The notes under the pieces were generated by a model. It saw only the letters and a program-made list of their open reading frames with translations, was not told the DNA's origin and made no database searches. A program made the translations under genes and the position numbers. Shown in pieces: positions 36,617 to 45,070 of a stretch of 64,000 nucleotides of DNA (position 1 is the stretch's first letter; each line of letters begins with the position of its first letter). Source of the DNA: Acidobacteria bacterium 28-9 (GTDB lineage Bacteria; Acidobacteriota; Blastocatellia; Pyrinomonadales; Pyrinomonadaceae); assembly GCA_002050355.1 (NCBI GenBank), contig MWYY01000060.1, positions 1 to 64,000 on the forward strand, written 5' to 3'.

Positions 36617-37282
36617 TTACTTTTTTAATTCTTCGTCAATCAGAGATTTCAAATCAGATTCGTTAAGATTTATCAATTTTCTGCCGTTGACGAAAAGCGT
36701 CGGTGTCTGCCGAACGCCGATGCTTTGCCCGTCTTTTTTATCGCGCTCGAGTTTTGCGGCGTATTTGTTTTGGGCAAACGCGCTATCCATTTTGTTCGTA
36801 TCAAGCCCAAGTTCCATCGCGTATTTCCTAAAAAGTGCGTTGATGTCGGCTGGCGCGCCCGCTTGCGCTCCGTGTTTTGTTCCCCATTCGGGTTGTTTTT
36901 GAAAAAGCATTTCCTGCGCCTGCCAGTATTTTCCCTGTTCGCCCGCCGCTTCCGTAAAAGTCGCCGCCGAGAGCGAGTTCGGATGAAGCGGCATATATCT
37001 GACAACGAGCCGGACTTTGCCGTCATAGTCTTTAAGAATTTTTTTGACCTTCGGATTAAACGCCCGGCAGGATTCGCATTCCGGGTCAAGAAATTCGACG
37101 ATTGTCACGGGCGCGTCCGCCGCGCCGAGCGTCGGGCTGTCTTCCCGAACGAGCGAGCTGCTGGCTACCCTCGTCGGGTTGCGCTCGATTGGAATTGAAT
37201 TCCGGTAGTAATTTGCGCCGACAATCGCGGCAATAATGACGACAATCGCAATCGCGCCTAAAATTTTAATTTCTTTTCTCAT
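36617..37282 (-). CDS. DsbA-family thiol-disulfide oxidoreductase
   Basis: 221 residues with an N-terminal membrane anchor (about 5-24). The redox motif is 'PECESC' (Cys69, Cys72), and the cis-Pro segment is 'RQTPTLFVNG'. This matches the DsbA/BdbD-like 'thioredoxin_4' group, which oxidises periplasmic thiols. Its start is 1 bp from the stop of the DsbB-like gene upstream, so the two form a coupled oxidation pair. Confidence 0.9.
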   Translation of the reverse strand: MRKEIKILGAIAIVVIIAAIVGANYYRNSIPIERNPTRVASSSLVREDSPTLGAADAPVTIVEFLDPECESCRAFNPKVKKILKDYDGKVRLVVRYMPLHPNSLSAATFTEAAGEQGKYWQAQEMLFQKQPEWGTKHGAQAGAPADINALFRKYAMELGLDTNKMDSAFAQNKYAAKLERDKKDGQSIGVRQTPTLFVNGRKLINLNESDLKSLIDEELKK

Positions 37283-37283
37283 A

Positions 37284-37733
37284 TTATTTTTGTTTAGGTT
37301 TTTTATATAAAATCAGGCATAAAGCCACGCCAACGAACGCGGTCAATGCCATCAACGGAATTGTAATAAAACCGAGCCATTCGATTTGTCTCGAAGTGCA
37401 GGAAACGCCTTCCGTGCAAGGCGTGATGCTTTCGGGAATCAACCCGTAATAAAGCAAATTATGATAAATCGAGATTGCAAGCCCGATGAGACACAGCGGC
37501 AAGGCGTAATGTTTTACGCGAGCGTCGCGCAAAATGATTCCCGTTCCAATTATCAAGACGAGCGGATACATCGCAATGCGCTGATACCAGCACAAAACGC
37601 ACGGGGGCAACTGCATCACCTCGCTAAAAAAAAGACTGCCGACAGTCGCAACCAGAGCGATAATCCACGCCGCATACGGCAAAGCGTCGTTTAGATTTTT
37701 TTCGCGCGAATTTCCGATTTGTTCAATGTTCAT
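37284..37733 (-). CDS. DsbB/BdbC-like disulfide bond formation protein
   Basis: 149 residues, four membrane helices. The first redox pair 'PPCVLCWYQR' (Cys45, Cys48) and a second pair in the 'TPCTEGVSC' loop match DsbB/BdbC. It reoxidises the DsbA-like protein encoded immediately downstream by passing electrons to quinone. Confidence 0.92.
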   Translation of the reverse strand: MNIEQIGNSREKNLNDALPYAAWIIALVATVGSLFFSEVMQLPPCVLCWYQRIAMYPLVLIIGTGIILRDARVKHYALPLCLIGLAISIYHNLLYYGLIPESITPCTEGVSCTSRQIEWLGFITIPLMALTAFVGVALCLILYKKPKQK

Positions 37734-37838
37734 TGTTATTTCTTAATTTGAAAATGAGCGTAGAGAAAACTTTGCGTGTTTTTGTTTATCCATAATTGTT
37801 ATTTTTAGGGAATCGGTAGCGTCATACTGTCGGAAACA

Positions 37839-38567
37839 TTAAATCAAACTTATCTTTTGCGCCATTTCAACACGCCGATTCACTTCTTCCCAATTCACAT
37901 TTTGCATAAACGCATCAACATATTTTGCCGCTGCCGCGCCGTAATCCATATGATAGGAATGTTCATACATATCAAGCAACAAGAGCGGAACGCTGAACGG
38001 CGCGTTGTGCGCGTGGTCTGCCGCCCAGTAATTGTGTAGTTCTTTGGTATGCAGGCTGAACGCCATAATCACCCAGCCCGAACCGCCGCCGAGCGCGTTG
38101 CCAGTTTTCTTAAACTCCGTTTCCCAATTCTCATAGCTTCCGAACCATTGCTCAATCATTTTTAACGCCGTGCCGTCGGCTTTACCGTTCCCGCCGAGAT
38201 TGGCAAAGTATTTTTCGTGCAGAACAACCGAACCCGTCCGAATAAGTTCTTCGCGTTTCAAATCGCCATACAGATATGCGGGCAAGTCCTTTTCTTTGAG
38301 TAGAGCCGCCAGCCGCTGCTCAACCACGTTCAATGCCTTGACCGAGCCGCCGTAATTATTTTCCCAGTGCGATTTGACGATCTTTTCAGAAATTCCTTTG
38401 AGCTTCGCAGCATCAAACGGCAAAGGTTTTATCTGATGCGTGCCGCGAAAAGCCATCGCCGCGTTTTGCTGTTCAGGGCTTGCCAAACCGTTCGCGGACA
38501 AAGTTACAACTCCGGCGGTTGCGCCGATAATTCCGGTAATCGCCTCTCGGCGTGAAATCTTATTCAT
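37839..38567 (-). CDS. Fe/Mn superoxide dismutase with Tat-like signal
   Basis: 242 residues. The N-terminus has 'SRREAI' plus a hydrophobic stretch, a twin-arginine-type signal, so the enzyme is likely exported folded. The SOD family features are His in '[11 protein letters not shown]', '[13 protein letters not shown]', '[11 protein letters not shown]' and the metal motif '[13 protein letters not shown]' (Asp and His). Metal type (Fe or Mn) cannot be told here. It lies within the metal-resistance block, between chrA and the DsbB-like gene. Confidence 0.9.
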   Translation of the reverse strand: MNKISRREAITGIIGATAGVVTLSANGLASPEQQNAAMAFRGTHQIKPLPFDAAKLKGISEKIVKSHWENNYGGSVKALNVVEQRLAALLKEKDLPAYLYGDLKREELIRTGSVVLHEKYFANLGGNGKADGTALKMIEQWFGSYENWETEFKKTGNALGGGSGWVIMAFSLHTKELHNYWAADHAHNAPFSVPLLLLDMYEHSYHMDYGAAAAKYVDAFMQNVNWEEVNRRVEMAQKISLI

Positions 38568-38592
38568 ATAATTTTCTCCTCAAGTTTTTTAA

Positions 38593-40103
38593 CTAACCGA
38601 CTAATAATTTGAATGCCAACCCGATTGCGCCGCCAATCAAGACGACCCATAAAACATCCGTTTTGAAACGATATAAAGCGACGAATGCGGCAACGCTCAT
38701 GACAGCGGCGAACCAGTTTGCGCCGCCTGAAAAACCGTTTGGAAAAATCACCGCCGCGCCGAAGACCAGTACTAAATTTAAGATAACCCCGACAACTGCC
38801 GCCGTGATGCCGGAAAGCGCGCCCGTTAGATTTTTGTTGCCGCGCAAAAACTCGATGTATGGCGCGCCCGCAAAGATAAACAGAAACGAAGGCAAAAAAG
38901 TTGTGTAGGTGGTGATGATCGCGCCCAAGACTGCACTTGCCGTCTGGCTCATATCAGCCGGAACATTGTTCCAGCCCGCCATAAAGCCGACAAATTGCAA
39001 AACCATAATCAGCGGTCCGGGCGTGGTTTCCGCCAACGCCAGACCGTCAACGGCTTGCGTTCCGGTCAGCCAGTTGTAAGGCGCGGCGGTAACGGCTTGC
39101 GTCACCAGCCCGCCATAAAGCCGACAAATTGCAAAACCATAATCAGCGGTCCGGGCGTGGTTTCCGCCAACGCCAGACCGTCAACGGCTTGCGTTCCGGT
39201 CAGCCAGTTGTAAGGCGCGGCGGTAACGGCTTGCGTCACATAAGCGAGAACGGCGTAAGCCCCGCCGAAAGTAACAAGAGCCGATTGCGTGAAAAACCGA
39301 TATTCTTCCGCGTGCAGACTGTTCCAGTCGCGCCAACTGACGAGCGCGACAAACGGCAGCAGCCACAAAACAAATCCGACGGCGAGCGTTTTCAAAAGTC
39401 GAGCGCGTGAAGGCTCGGTGTGCGCGGGCGGCGCGGCGTAATCGTCAATCACCAGCGGCAGCAAATCGTTGCCTTGATTGTCTTTCGTTTCAATTTTCTT
39501 TTCCGGCGGCGCGAAAGTTTGCGGCAAATATCTGACGCCGATTAGCCCGACGACACCCGCCGCCAAAACGATGAGCGGAAACGGAACGTGTAGAAAATAA
39601 ATGCTGACGAAAGCCGCCGCCGCGATTGCATAATGAGCTCGCCGCTTTAAAGCTCGACCGCCTATTTTCAAAAGCGCTTCGACGACAATCGCCACGACGA
39701 CCGGCTTAAATCCTTCGAGAACTCCCGCTACCGCCGGAACATTGCCGTAAGCGGCATAAACGTAAGAGAGAATCAGCAGAATAAAAATCGAAGGAAAAAC
39801 AAAGAAAAAACCGGCGACGATGCCGCCCCAAGTGCGGTGCATCAACCAGCCGATATAGACGGCGAGCTGCTGCGCTTCGGGTCCGGGCAGCAGCATACAA
39901 TAGTTGAGCGCGTGCAGAAATCTTTCCTCGCCAAGCCACCGACGTTTTTCCACCAACTCCTTGTGCATAATGGCGATTTGACCCGCCGGACCGCCGAACG
40001 AGATAAAACCGAGTTTCACCCAGAAACGAAATGCCTCGCTGAAGGAAACTCTGCGCGGCGAATCGCTCGATTGCTTTTGGGTTTTAATTATCTTTTCGCC
40101 CAT
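38593..40103 (-). pseudogene. chrA: ChrA chromate transporter, frameshifted by 134-bp tandem duplication
   Basis: Two frames make up one CHR-family protein. The N-terminal part (39102-40103) starts at 40103 with '[20 protein letters not shown]' and reads to '...[12 protein letters not shown]' where it stops; the C-terminal part (38593-39105) repeats the last about 45 residues and continues to the normal end. The repeated segment is an exact 134-bp tandem duplication. Removing one copy would give one intact frame of about 457 residues, the ChrA length. ChrA is a chromate/sulfate-type exporter of the inner membrane with two CHR repeats. As it stands the gene is broken, or the duplication is an assembly error. 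Confidence 0.88.
38971..39239. repeat. Exact tandem duplication in chrA (134-bp period)
   Basis: 38971-39105 and 39105-39239 are identical over 135 bases at an offset of 134, sharing one base at the joint. 134 is not a multiple of three, so the duplication shifts the chrA frame. Confidence 0.97.
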
Positions 40104-40130
40104 CCGTTCATTATGCCACTAACTGCTCAT

Positions 40131-40196
40131 CAAAAGTGTCCTGATGCGGATTACTAAAAGCCTACTTCACCAATTCTTTTACGTCGGACACTTTTG
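40131..40196. promoter_or_regulatory. Separated inverted repeat upstream of chrA
   Basis: CAAAAGTGTCC at 40131-40141 is complementary to GGACACTTTTG at 40186-40196, an exact 11-bp inverted repeat with 44 bp between arms. It lies between chrA and the Cys-rich gene. It could be a paired operator or a loose hairpin; evidence for either is limited. Confidence 0.4.
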
Positions 40197-40246
40197 TGAT
40201 TCGACTCATTACTATTTATCTATCCTTGTTTTTGTTCGGGAACGAA

Positions 40247-40555
40247 TTAAAATCCGAATTCGTGCCGGATAAACTCCTTCACACCTTCGCGACCGCGCAA
40301 ATTCAGCCAGAGCGAACCGTTTTCGCGTTCCGCAATCATTTCTAAATCAAAGAACGGACAGCAGAGACGCTCGCAGCCGATAAATTCGGCGATGTCCGAA
40401 ATCGTTTGCATTTTCGGCTCGAATCGAATCGCGTAACCGTCATTTAATTCCCGCACTTCTTGGCGGATTTGCATCAATTCTTTGGTCAAAATACCGTAAC
40501 CCTGTCTTTGCACATCATCCATCGCTTTAATGTTGCAGGCAAAAGCGGTTTCCAT
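40247..40555 (-). CDS. Small Cys-rich protein, possible metal binder, unknown
   Basis: 102 residues from the ATG at 40555; a longer frame starts 14 codons upstream. A Cys pair sits in 'CERLCCPFFDLEM', and 'NLRGREGVKEFI' closes the protein. Similar short proteins with ECC-type motifs are found near metal-resistance genes, and a metal-binding role is plausible, but I do not know a named function. It is within the metal block, between chrA and the czc remnants. Confidence 0.6.
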   Translation of the reverse strand: METAFACNIKAMDDVQRQGYGILTKELMQIRQEVRELNDGYAIRFEPKMQTISDIAEFIGCERLCCPFFDLEMIAERENGSLWLNLRGREGVKEFIRHEFGF

Positions 40556-40691
40556 AATCTTTACTCTTTTACGTTCAAAAATATCTCTTTCACTCAAATC
40601 AAAACCGCTTCTTCAATCGGCAAAACAACAATTATTCCATTGCCTTTTTTGCCCGTGCAGATGGTTTTTATTGCGACAGCCTAATTTTAAG

Positions 40692-40857
40692 CTATAAATG
40701 AGTTTCATGTTCGGCGTATCCTTTGCATTCGGTCTGCACCGTGACGTGCGAAATTTTGAACTCTTTCGTGCAAAGCTCGTGAACCCGTTTCGTCACCGCG
40801 TCGTGTTCATTGTCATTGGTTAAAACCGTGTGGACGCTCATCGCGTTGACGCCCGAT
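40692..40857 (-). pseudogene. Cation diffusion facilitator (CzcD-like), C-terminal fragment
   Basis: The minus strand reads 'SGVNAMSVHTVLTNDNEHD' and 'FKISHVTVQTEC', then stops at 40692. This is the cytoplasmic C-terminal domain of CDF zinc/cadmium exporters. The membrane part is missing: upstream of about 40857 the sequence becomes the TolC-like gene in another frame. The frame was too short to be noticed as a gene on its own. It is the 3' remnant of a czcD-type gene. Confidence 0.78.
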
Positions 40858-41392
40858 CCGAGTAATTAACAAAAATTTGACTCGCCAATACTCTTTGCCT
40901 CGCTGTAATTTCAGCTTCACGCAAAGTGATTTCCGCGGTTGCCAAATCAATCCGTCGCCGACGTTGATTGTAAACGTCTATCGGTATGGCAACACCGACG
41001 CTCAGCGCGCCGTTGCCGGAAGAGCCGACCAGACGACCGGAAGTTTGTTCGACTTCGAGCGTTGGATTCGCTCGCAATCCAGCTTGCGTCAGACGCGCAC
41101 GCTCTACTTCGAGCCGGGCGATTTTTATATCGCCGTTATTTTCAAAGGCTCGTCTTACTATTTCCGCCAGCGTGATGCCTTCGGTCTGGTTGTAATAATT
41201 CGGCAGAACCGAAACGACAAGCGGCTTGACCGATTCGGTGATGACCGCTCCGGCAACTTGTTTTTCTTCGTTTAATTTATTAACCGCAATTTCGGTTTGG
41301 GCTTGTAAATTGAAAGGCAAGCCGCCGACTAGAAATATCAATGCGGAAAAATACACTTTTCGCAAAGCGTTTCCATGCCGTATAAAATACAT
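40858..41392 (-). pseudogene. Outer-membrane efflux protein (CzcC/TolC-like), N-terminal part
   Basis: Starting at 41392, a signal peptide is followed by the opening of a TolC-family protein ('GITLAEIVRRAFENNGDIKI', 'TQAGLRANPTLEVEQTSG', 'EAEITARQRVLASQIF'). The family is usually more than 400 residues; here it ends after about 175 and runs into foreign codons, stopping at 40838. The next sequence is the 3' end of a CDF exporter. The rest of czcC, and presumably czcB, czcA and the start of czcD, are missing: an internal deletion or misjoin. Confidence 0.8.
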
Positions 41393-41499
41393 TGCTAAAT
41401 CCTCTTTTAATTAAAAAGAAATGAATAAACATCGGCTGCGCGACGAATTTATGATTTATCGGCTACGCAAATAATTTGGTTGTGTGATTGTAAAAAGGA

Positions 41500-41898
41500 C
41501 TAAGCGAATTTTGGCGGTTGATAGAGTTGCGGCAGATGAGAGTCCGACTTCAAACGATTCTCGGAAAAATTTGATTCCGATTGTTTTGCAAATGAAATTA
41601 CGCGCACGACTGATTTGATTGGATTAAAGCCGAGAGTTGTGTGTGAACAACAGAAGAAACATTCTTCATCAGAAGCAGGTAATTCCGGCGTTTGCTCTTC
41701 TTGAGATGGTTGAGAACCAATATAAACAATTTGCGAATCAATAGTTTTATCAACCTTTCGATTCATCGCTTGAATTTGCTGGGCGTAAGACGGAATGCCG
41801 AGCGTTTCGTTGCCGCAGTATTCTTGCAGAACAGTTACGTCAGCGAGCGCATACAACACGAAAAAACAGCGAGAATTTGTGTTACTCGATGTTTCCAA
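41500..41898 (-). CDS. Small CzcI-like leader protein of a metal-efflux locus
   Basis: 132 residues. A hydrophobic N-terminus ends near 'VLQEYCGNE', followed by a Cys-rich patch 'EECFFCCSHTTLG' and a basic, Pro-rich end 'SHLPQLYQPPKFA'. Small periplasmic proteins with such Cys/His patches precede czcCBA-type operons (CzcI type). It is 107 bp upstream of the czcC-like remnant on the same strand. The call rests on layout and context and is tentative. Confidence 0.55.
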   Translation of the reverse strand: METSSNTNSRCFFVLYALADVTVLQEYCGNETLGIPSYAQQIQAMNRKVDKTIDSQIVYIGSQPSQEEQTPELPASDEECFFCCSHTTLGFNPIKSVVRVISFAKQSESNFSENRLKSDSHLPQLYQPPKFA

Positions 41899-42580
41899 TT
41901 TAGAGTGAATTTTTTATCTTTCTCTCTCATTAAATCAAACCAAAAATTTTACACAATTGTTGTCTGTCAGTCAAAAGTAATTTCATTAACTACGATTCAT
42001 TTAAACAATGCCGTTTGTTTCTACTTTTTAATTAAGTGCGGATATTAACTTTTTGGCGGGAATTCGGGCATCTTCGATTTCCTCTCGGCGTGTGCGGGGG
42101 CTGGCTCGCGCGTCAGCGTCGAGGGCTCGTGAGATATTTTAATCAATTTTAATTTTTGCGAACGGACTTTTATCAACTTCTCTTTGAAACTTACCTTTGT
42201 TAATTTCTTAGAACAAATTAAATCTTTGAAATCGAAATACAGCCTTGTGCAAAGCGGCGTTTTATTCCCGAAAGATTTAATCTTGCTTGAAGGAAACGAA
42301 ATCGAATACGACGCGGAAAATAATCGTTTTCCTTTTGACAAGTGAAGCTTGCACAAATGCGACGCAACCAGTCAACTGCGTTGGACGGGATTGATTGTCA
42401 GCTATTCTTTATGAAACCCGGCGTGAAATTGGAAAGATTCTTTATTAAATTCGTCTCCAAACCGAGTCCAAAAATATCCGTTTTGGGACGTTTGGCTCGA
42501 TTATCCGTTCAATTGAAAATTCAATATGAGTCATTATTTACCGAAAGTTCAATGTTTTCCGAGTTTTCAAAAAAATCAAA
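41899..42580. other. Low-information region; possible gene remnants
   Basis: No clear gene. A plus frame (about 42134-42344) reads like real protein near its end ('SGVLFPKDLILLEGNEIEYD') but has no start, so it may be the tail of a lost gene. A further 82-codon plus frame (42342-42590) begins at GTG, overlaps the tRNA 3' end, and shows no recognisable domain. I treat both as unproven. Confidence 0.35.
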
Positions 42581-42633
42581 TGGTGCTTAGGGCGGGAATC
42601 GAACCCGCACGTCCACAAGGGACACAGGATTTT

Positions 42634-43305
42634 CTTACCAGCTACGGCTTTCGCCGCCTGTAAAATACAGTTTGTGGTCTGGACTTTACCTTCACCTTTT
42701 ACTATTTTCTTAGCAGTCAGGCGGGAACCGTCAAGTCTCTACACTTTTTTGAATTTATATGAAACTAAGAAAATACAGCGAGATGCAATTAAGAAATGCC
42801 GTTAAAAGAGTCTTACTCTTTTGCTCAAACGTTAAAAGCACTCAATCTAGTTCCTTATGGTGGTAACTGTCTTGTATTAAAAAGAGCAATCTCTCATTTT
42901 AATTTAGATGTTTCCCACTTTGCCTTTCAACTTTGGAATAAAGGCAAAGAAGTCGGGGCGAGAGTTCCTATAGAAAAACACTTAAATAATGAAAATAGTA
43001 TTTCTTCAAACAAACTGAAAAAACGATTGATAAAGGAAATTTCTTAACTTCAAAATGTTCAGGCTGTAATCTTACGGAATGGCTTGGAAAACCGATTCCG
43101 CTCGAACTTGACCATATTGATGGAAATCCTTTAGATAATCGTCTAGAAAATTTGCGCTTACTCTGTCCGAACTGCCATGCTCTTACGCCAACATATCGGG
43201 GCAAAAACAAAAAATCCAAACTTAGCTCGGTATTGCCATTTTAAAGGTTTCACCGAATTTGATTCCATTCATACGGAAGATTTCGCTTCCGATGCTCAAA
43301 GATCT
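42634..43305 (-). ncRNA. Group I self-splicing intron in tRNA-Leu(UAA)
   Basis: The 672-nt insertion between the tRNA exons has group I hallmarks. The 5' exon ends in U and can form P1 with 'TTTGAGC' just inside the intron (CUU/GAG with the U-G pair at the splice site). A P-like segment 'AAATTCGGTGAAACC' follows. Near the 3' end come an R-like 'GTGTAGAGACTTGACGG', an S-like 'GAAGGTAAAGTCC' giving P7 (GACT/AGTC), and a P9-like hairpin 'GGCGGCGAAAGCCG'. The last intron base is G. These closely resemble cyanobacterial tRNA-Leu introns. The extra length is an HNH gene inserted on the opposite strand between the P-like and R-like parts. Confidence 0.87.
42796..43244 (+). pseudogene. HNH homing endonuclease, antisense within the intron, one frameshift
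   Basis: The first frame (42796-43047) encodes an N-terminal part typical of intron HNH enzymes ('PYGGNCLVLKRAISHF', 'KLKKRLIK'). The HNH core follows in another frame, about 43030-43244: 'CSGCNLTEWLGKPI', 'LELDHIDGNPLDNRLENLRL', 'LCPNCHALT'. One inserted base near 43020-43038, in A- and G-rich runs, would join them into about 150 residues. The gene lies on the opposite strand to the tRNA and intron, and its stop abuts the P-like element. It is either a decayed homing enzyme or a sequence error. Confidence 0.85.
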
Positions 43306-43485
43306 AAGTCCTGTGCGTCTACCAATTCCGCCACCCAAGCACGAAAAGAAGATTATCACGATTTGAAAACAACTTCAAAGCTGACGAATTGAAAATTTAA
43401 TTTAATGACAATTGATAGGAAACTTGACATACTGAAAGCAAAATGTTTCTAAACTTTTGTTTTCCGGCGTTTTTGAAGTAGAAAT

Positions 43486-43962
43486 ATGGAAGAATATGCG
43501 TGGATTTTGTGGACTGTTTTGGGCGTGGTTTTGATTATCGCCGAAGTTTTTACGTTTGGCTTTGTGCTGTTCTGGTTCGGCATCGGCGCGTTGCTCGCGG
43601 CTCTTGCGGGCTGGCTCGGTTTGGGTTTCGGCGGGCAGTTTTTGATTTTTGCCGTCGTCTCGATTGCTCTGACGATTATGTCGCGGACAATTTTCGCCAA
43701 TTTATACCAAAATAAAAACGAAAACGCTTTAAAAACCGGAATGGACAGTTTGCCCGGACAAATCGGCACGGTAACTTCGGCGAGTCGCGGCGCGCTCCAG
43801 GAAGGCGCGGTGAAAGTTTTCGGCTCGACATGGACGGCGTTTCCGGTTGACGACAAAAACCCTCTGCAAGAAGGCGAAAAAGTACAGGTTGTAGAGATAA
43901 AAGGTTCTTCCATCTACGTTCAGCGCGTTGGCGAATTACCCGGATGGCGAGAAGATAATTAA
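43486..43962 (+). CDS. NfeD-family membrane protein
   Basis: 158 residues. Two or three N-terminal membrane helices ('LWTVLGVVLIIAEVFTFGF', 'FWFGIGALLAALAGWLGLG') are followed by a C-terminal OB-fold NfeD domain ('GTVTSASRGALQEGAVKVFG'). Short NfeD proteins work beside stomatin/flotillin-like proteins in membrane quality control; no such partner is adjacent. Confidence 0.88.
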   Translation: MEEYAWILWTVLGVVLIIAEVFTFGFVLFWFGIGALLAALAGWLGLGFGGQFLIFAVVSIALTIMSRTIFANLYQNKNENALKTGMDSLPGQIGTVTSASRGALQEGAVKVFGSTWTAFPVDDKNPLQEGEKVQVVEIKGSSIYVQRVGELPGWREDN

Positions 43963-44024
43963 GGCAAAAGTAAAAAGGTAAGAGGTCAATATAGAAAGCG
44001 AAAAACAAAAAATTTATAGAAGCT

Positions 44025-44068
44025 AAAAAGGCAAAAGATATGGATTTTACACTCCATTTTTGCCTTTT
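44025..44068. terminator. Hairpin terminator between convergent genes
   Basis: The stem AAAAAGGCAAAA...ATGGA pairs with TCCATTTTTGCCTTTT around an 8-nt loop. It sits between nfeD (+) and the phosphatase gene (-), reaching the phosphatase stop. Confidence 0.7.
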
Positions 44069-44991
44069 CACTTTTTGTTCTGGTCAGCCGTATCGTGAAT
44101 ATTTGCGAAATCCAAAACTTCTAATGTCGGTGTTTCGTCGGTTTTTTCCGGCAAATCACTTCCAGTCAATTTGGCTAAAATCAATGTAATATTGTCTTCG
44201 CCGCCGCGTTCGTTGGCTAATTTAACCATTTCGATGCAAGCCTGGTGTAATTGTTTGACGTTTTTCGTAATAATTCGTTGCATATCCGCGCTGCCGATTT
44301 TGTTTGATAAGCCGTCGCTGCATAACAGCAAAATATCATCGCGCTGCGGCATCAAACGCGCCGGAACCGGATAAATTTCGTTTTGCGCGCCGAGCGCCTG
44401 CAAAATAACGTTTTTAAGCGTGTGCGTTTCGGCTTCTTCGGGTGAGATTTGTTTGGCGTCAATCAGTTGCTGAACCAGCGATTGATCTTTTGTCAACTGA
44501 TGAATTTTGTCTTTGCGGACAAGATAAGCGCGACTATCGCCGACTTGAACAAAACAAACCGTTTCGCCCGAGATACCGACGGCGGTAAATGTCGCGCCCA
44601 TTCCGCTATACTGCGGGTTTGAGCGTCCCTGTCGGTGGATTAAATGGTTGGCATAAACAGTTGCATTATGAAGTTTTTCGACGAAAGAATCGTCTGGATT
44701 ATCCGGCAAAGTTGTTTTGCCCGATTTGTCATCTAAAAATTGTTGACTGACGGTTTCAACCGCCATTTTGCTGGCGACTTCACCTGCGAGCGCGCCGCCC
44801 ATTCCGTCGGATACGGCTAAAACAATACTGTTGTCGCCAACCTCGAATTTCTGGGTTTCAATAATAGATTCAGCAGGTTCCTGCGGATTCGTCCAAATTT
44901 TCTCACTGGAGATGTCGAGCAAAAGATAATTATCCTCATTACCTTTGCGAACGCGCCCGATGTGCGATGTAGCGTATGTTTCAACAATCAT
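44068..44991 (-). CDS. PP2C-family serine/threonine phosphatase
   Basis: 307 residues, the bacterial PPM/Stp type. Metal-binding motifs are visible: 'VRKGNEDNYLLLD', 'AVSDGMGGALAGEVAS', 'VQVGDSRAYLVRK' and 'RGGEDNITLILAKLTG'. It dephosphorylates Ser/Thr residues, often opposing an Hanks-type kinase; none is adjacent. Confidence 0.94.
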   Translation of the reverse strand: MIVETYATSHIGRVRKGNEDNYLLLDISSEKIWTNPQEPAESIIETQKFEVGDNSIVLAVSDGMGGALAGEVASKMAVETVSQQFLDDKSGKTTLPDNPDDSFVEKLHNATVYANHLIHRQGRSNPQYSGMGATFTAVGISGETVCFVQVGDSRAYLVRKDKIHQLTKDQSLVQQLIDAKQISPEEAETHTLKNVILQALGAQNEIYPVPARLMPQRDDILLLCSDGLSNKIGSADMQRIITKNVKQLHQACIEMVKLANERGGEDNITLILAKLTGSDLPEKTDETPTLEVLDFANIHDTADQNKK

Positions 44992-44996
44992 AAATT

Positions 44997-45070
44997 AATG
45001 GTGAATGGTGAATGGTGAATGGTCAATGAAAAACCTTCTTTCATCGTTTATCATTCACCATTCATCATTA
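44997..45070. repeat. Inverted heptamer repeat (GGTGAAT / ATTCACC)
   Basis: Three tandem GGTGAAT-type units on the left face complementary ATTCACC/ATTCATC units on the right across about 25 bp. Between the PP2C start and the cystathionine synthase/lyase stop, it could fold as a hairpin terminator on the minus strand. Confidence 0.8.

Larger units (their letters stand above)
42581..43340 (-). tRNA. tRNA-Leu(UAA), split by a group I intron
   Basis: Exon 1 is 43340-43306 (35 nt, from GCTTGGG to the anticodon loop ...GGACTT) and exon 2 is 42633-42581 (53 nt, AAAATCC... to encoded CCA). Joined they give an 88-nt class II tRNA. The acceptor stem GCTTGGG pairs with CCTAAGC; the anticodon stem CAGGA/TCCTG encloses the loop CTTAAAA with anticodon UAA; a variable arm GTCC/GGAC is present, as is a T-arm GCGGG-TTCGATT-CCCGC. 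The split is after U34, the same place as the tRNA-Leu(UAA) intron of cyanobacteria and plastids. It is the only tRNA gene in the window. Confidence 0.93.

Noticed and set aside
42045-42356. Minus-strand open frame of 103 codons
   Set aside because: Low complexity, no start context, and the opposite strand reads more like protein; not supported as a gene.
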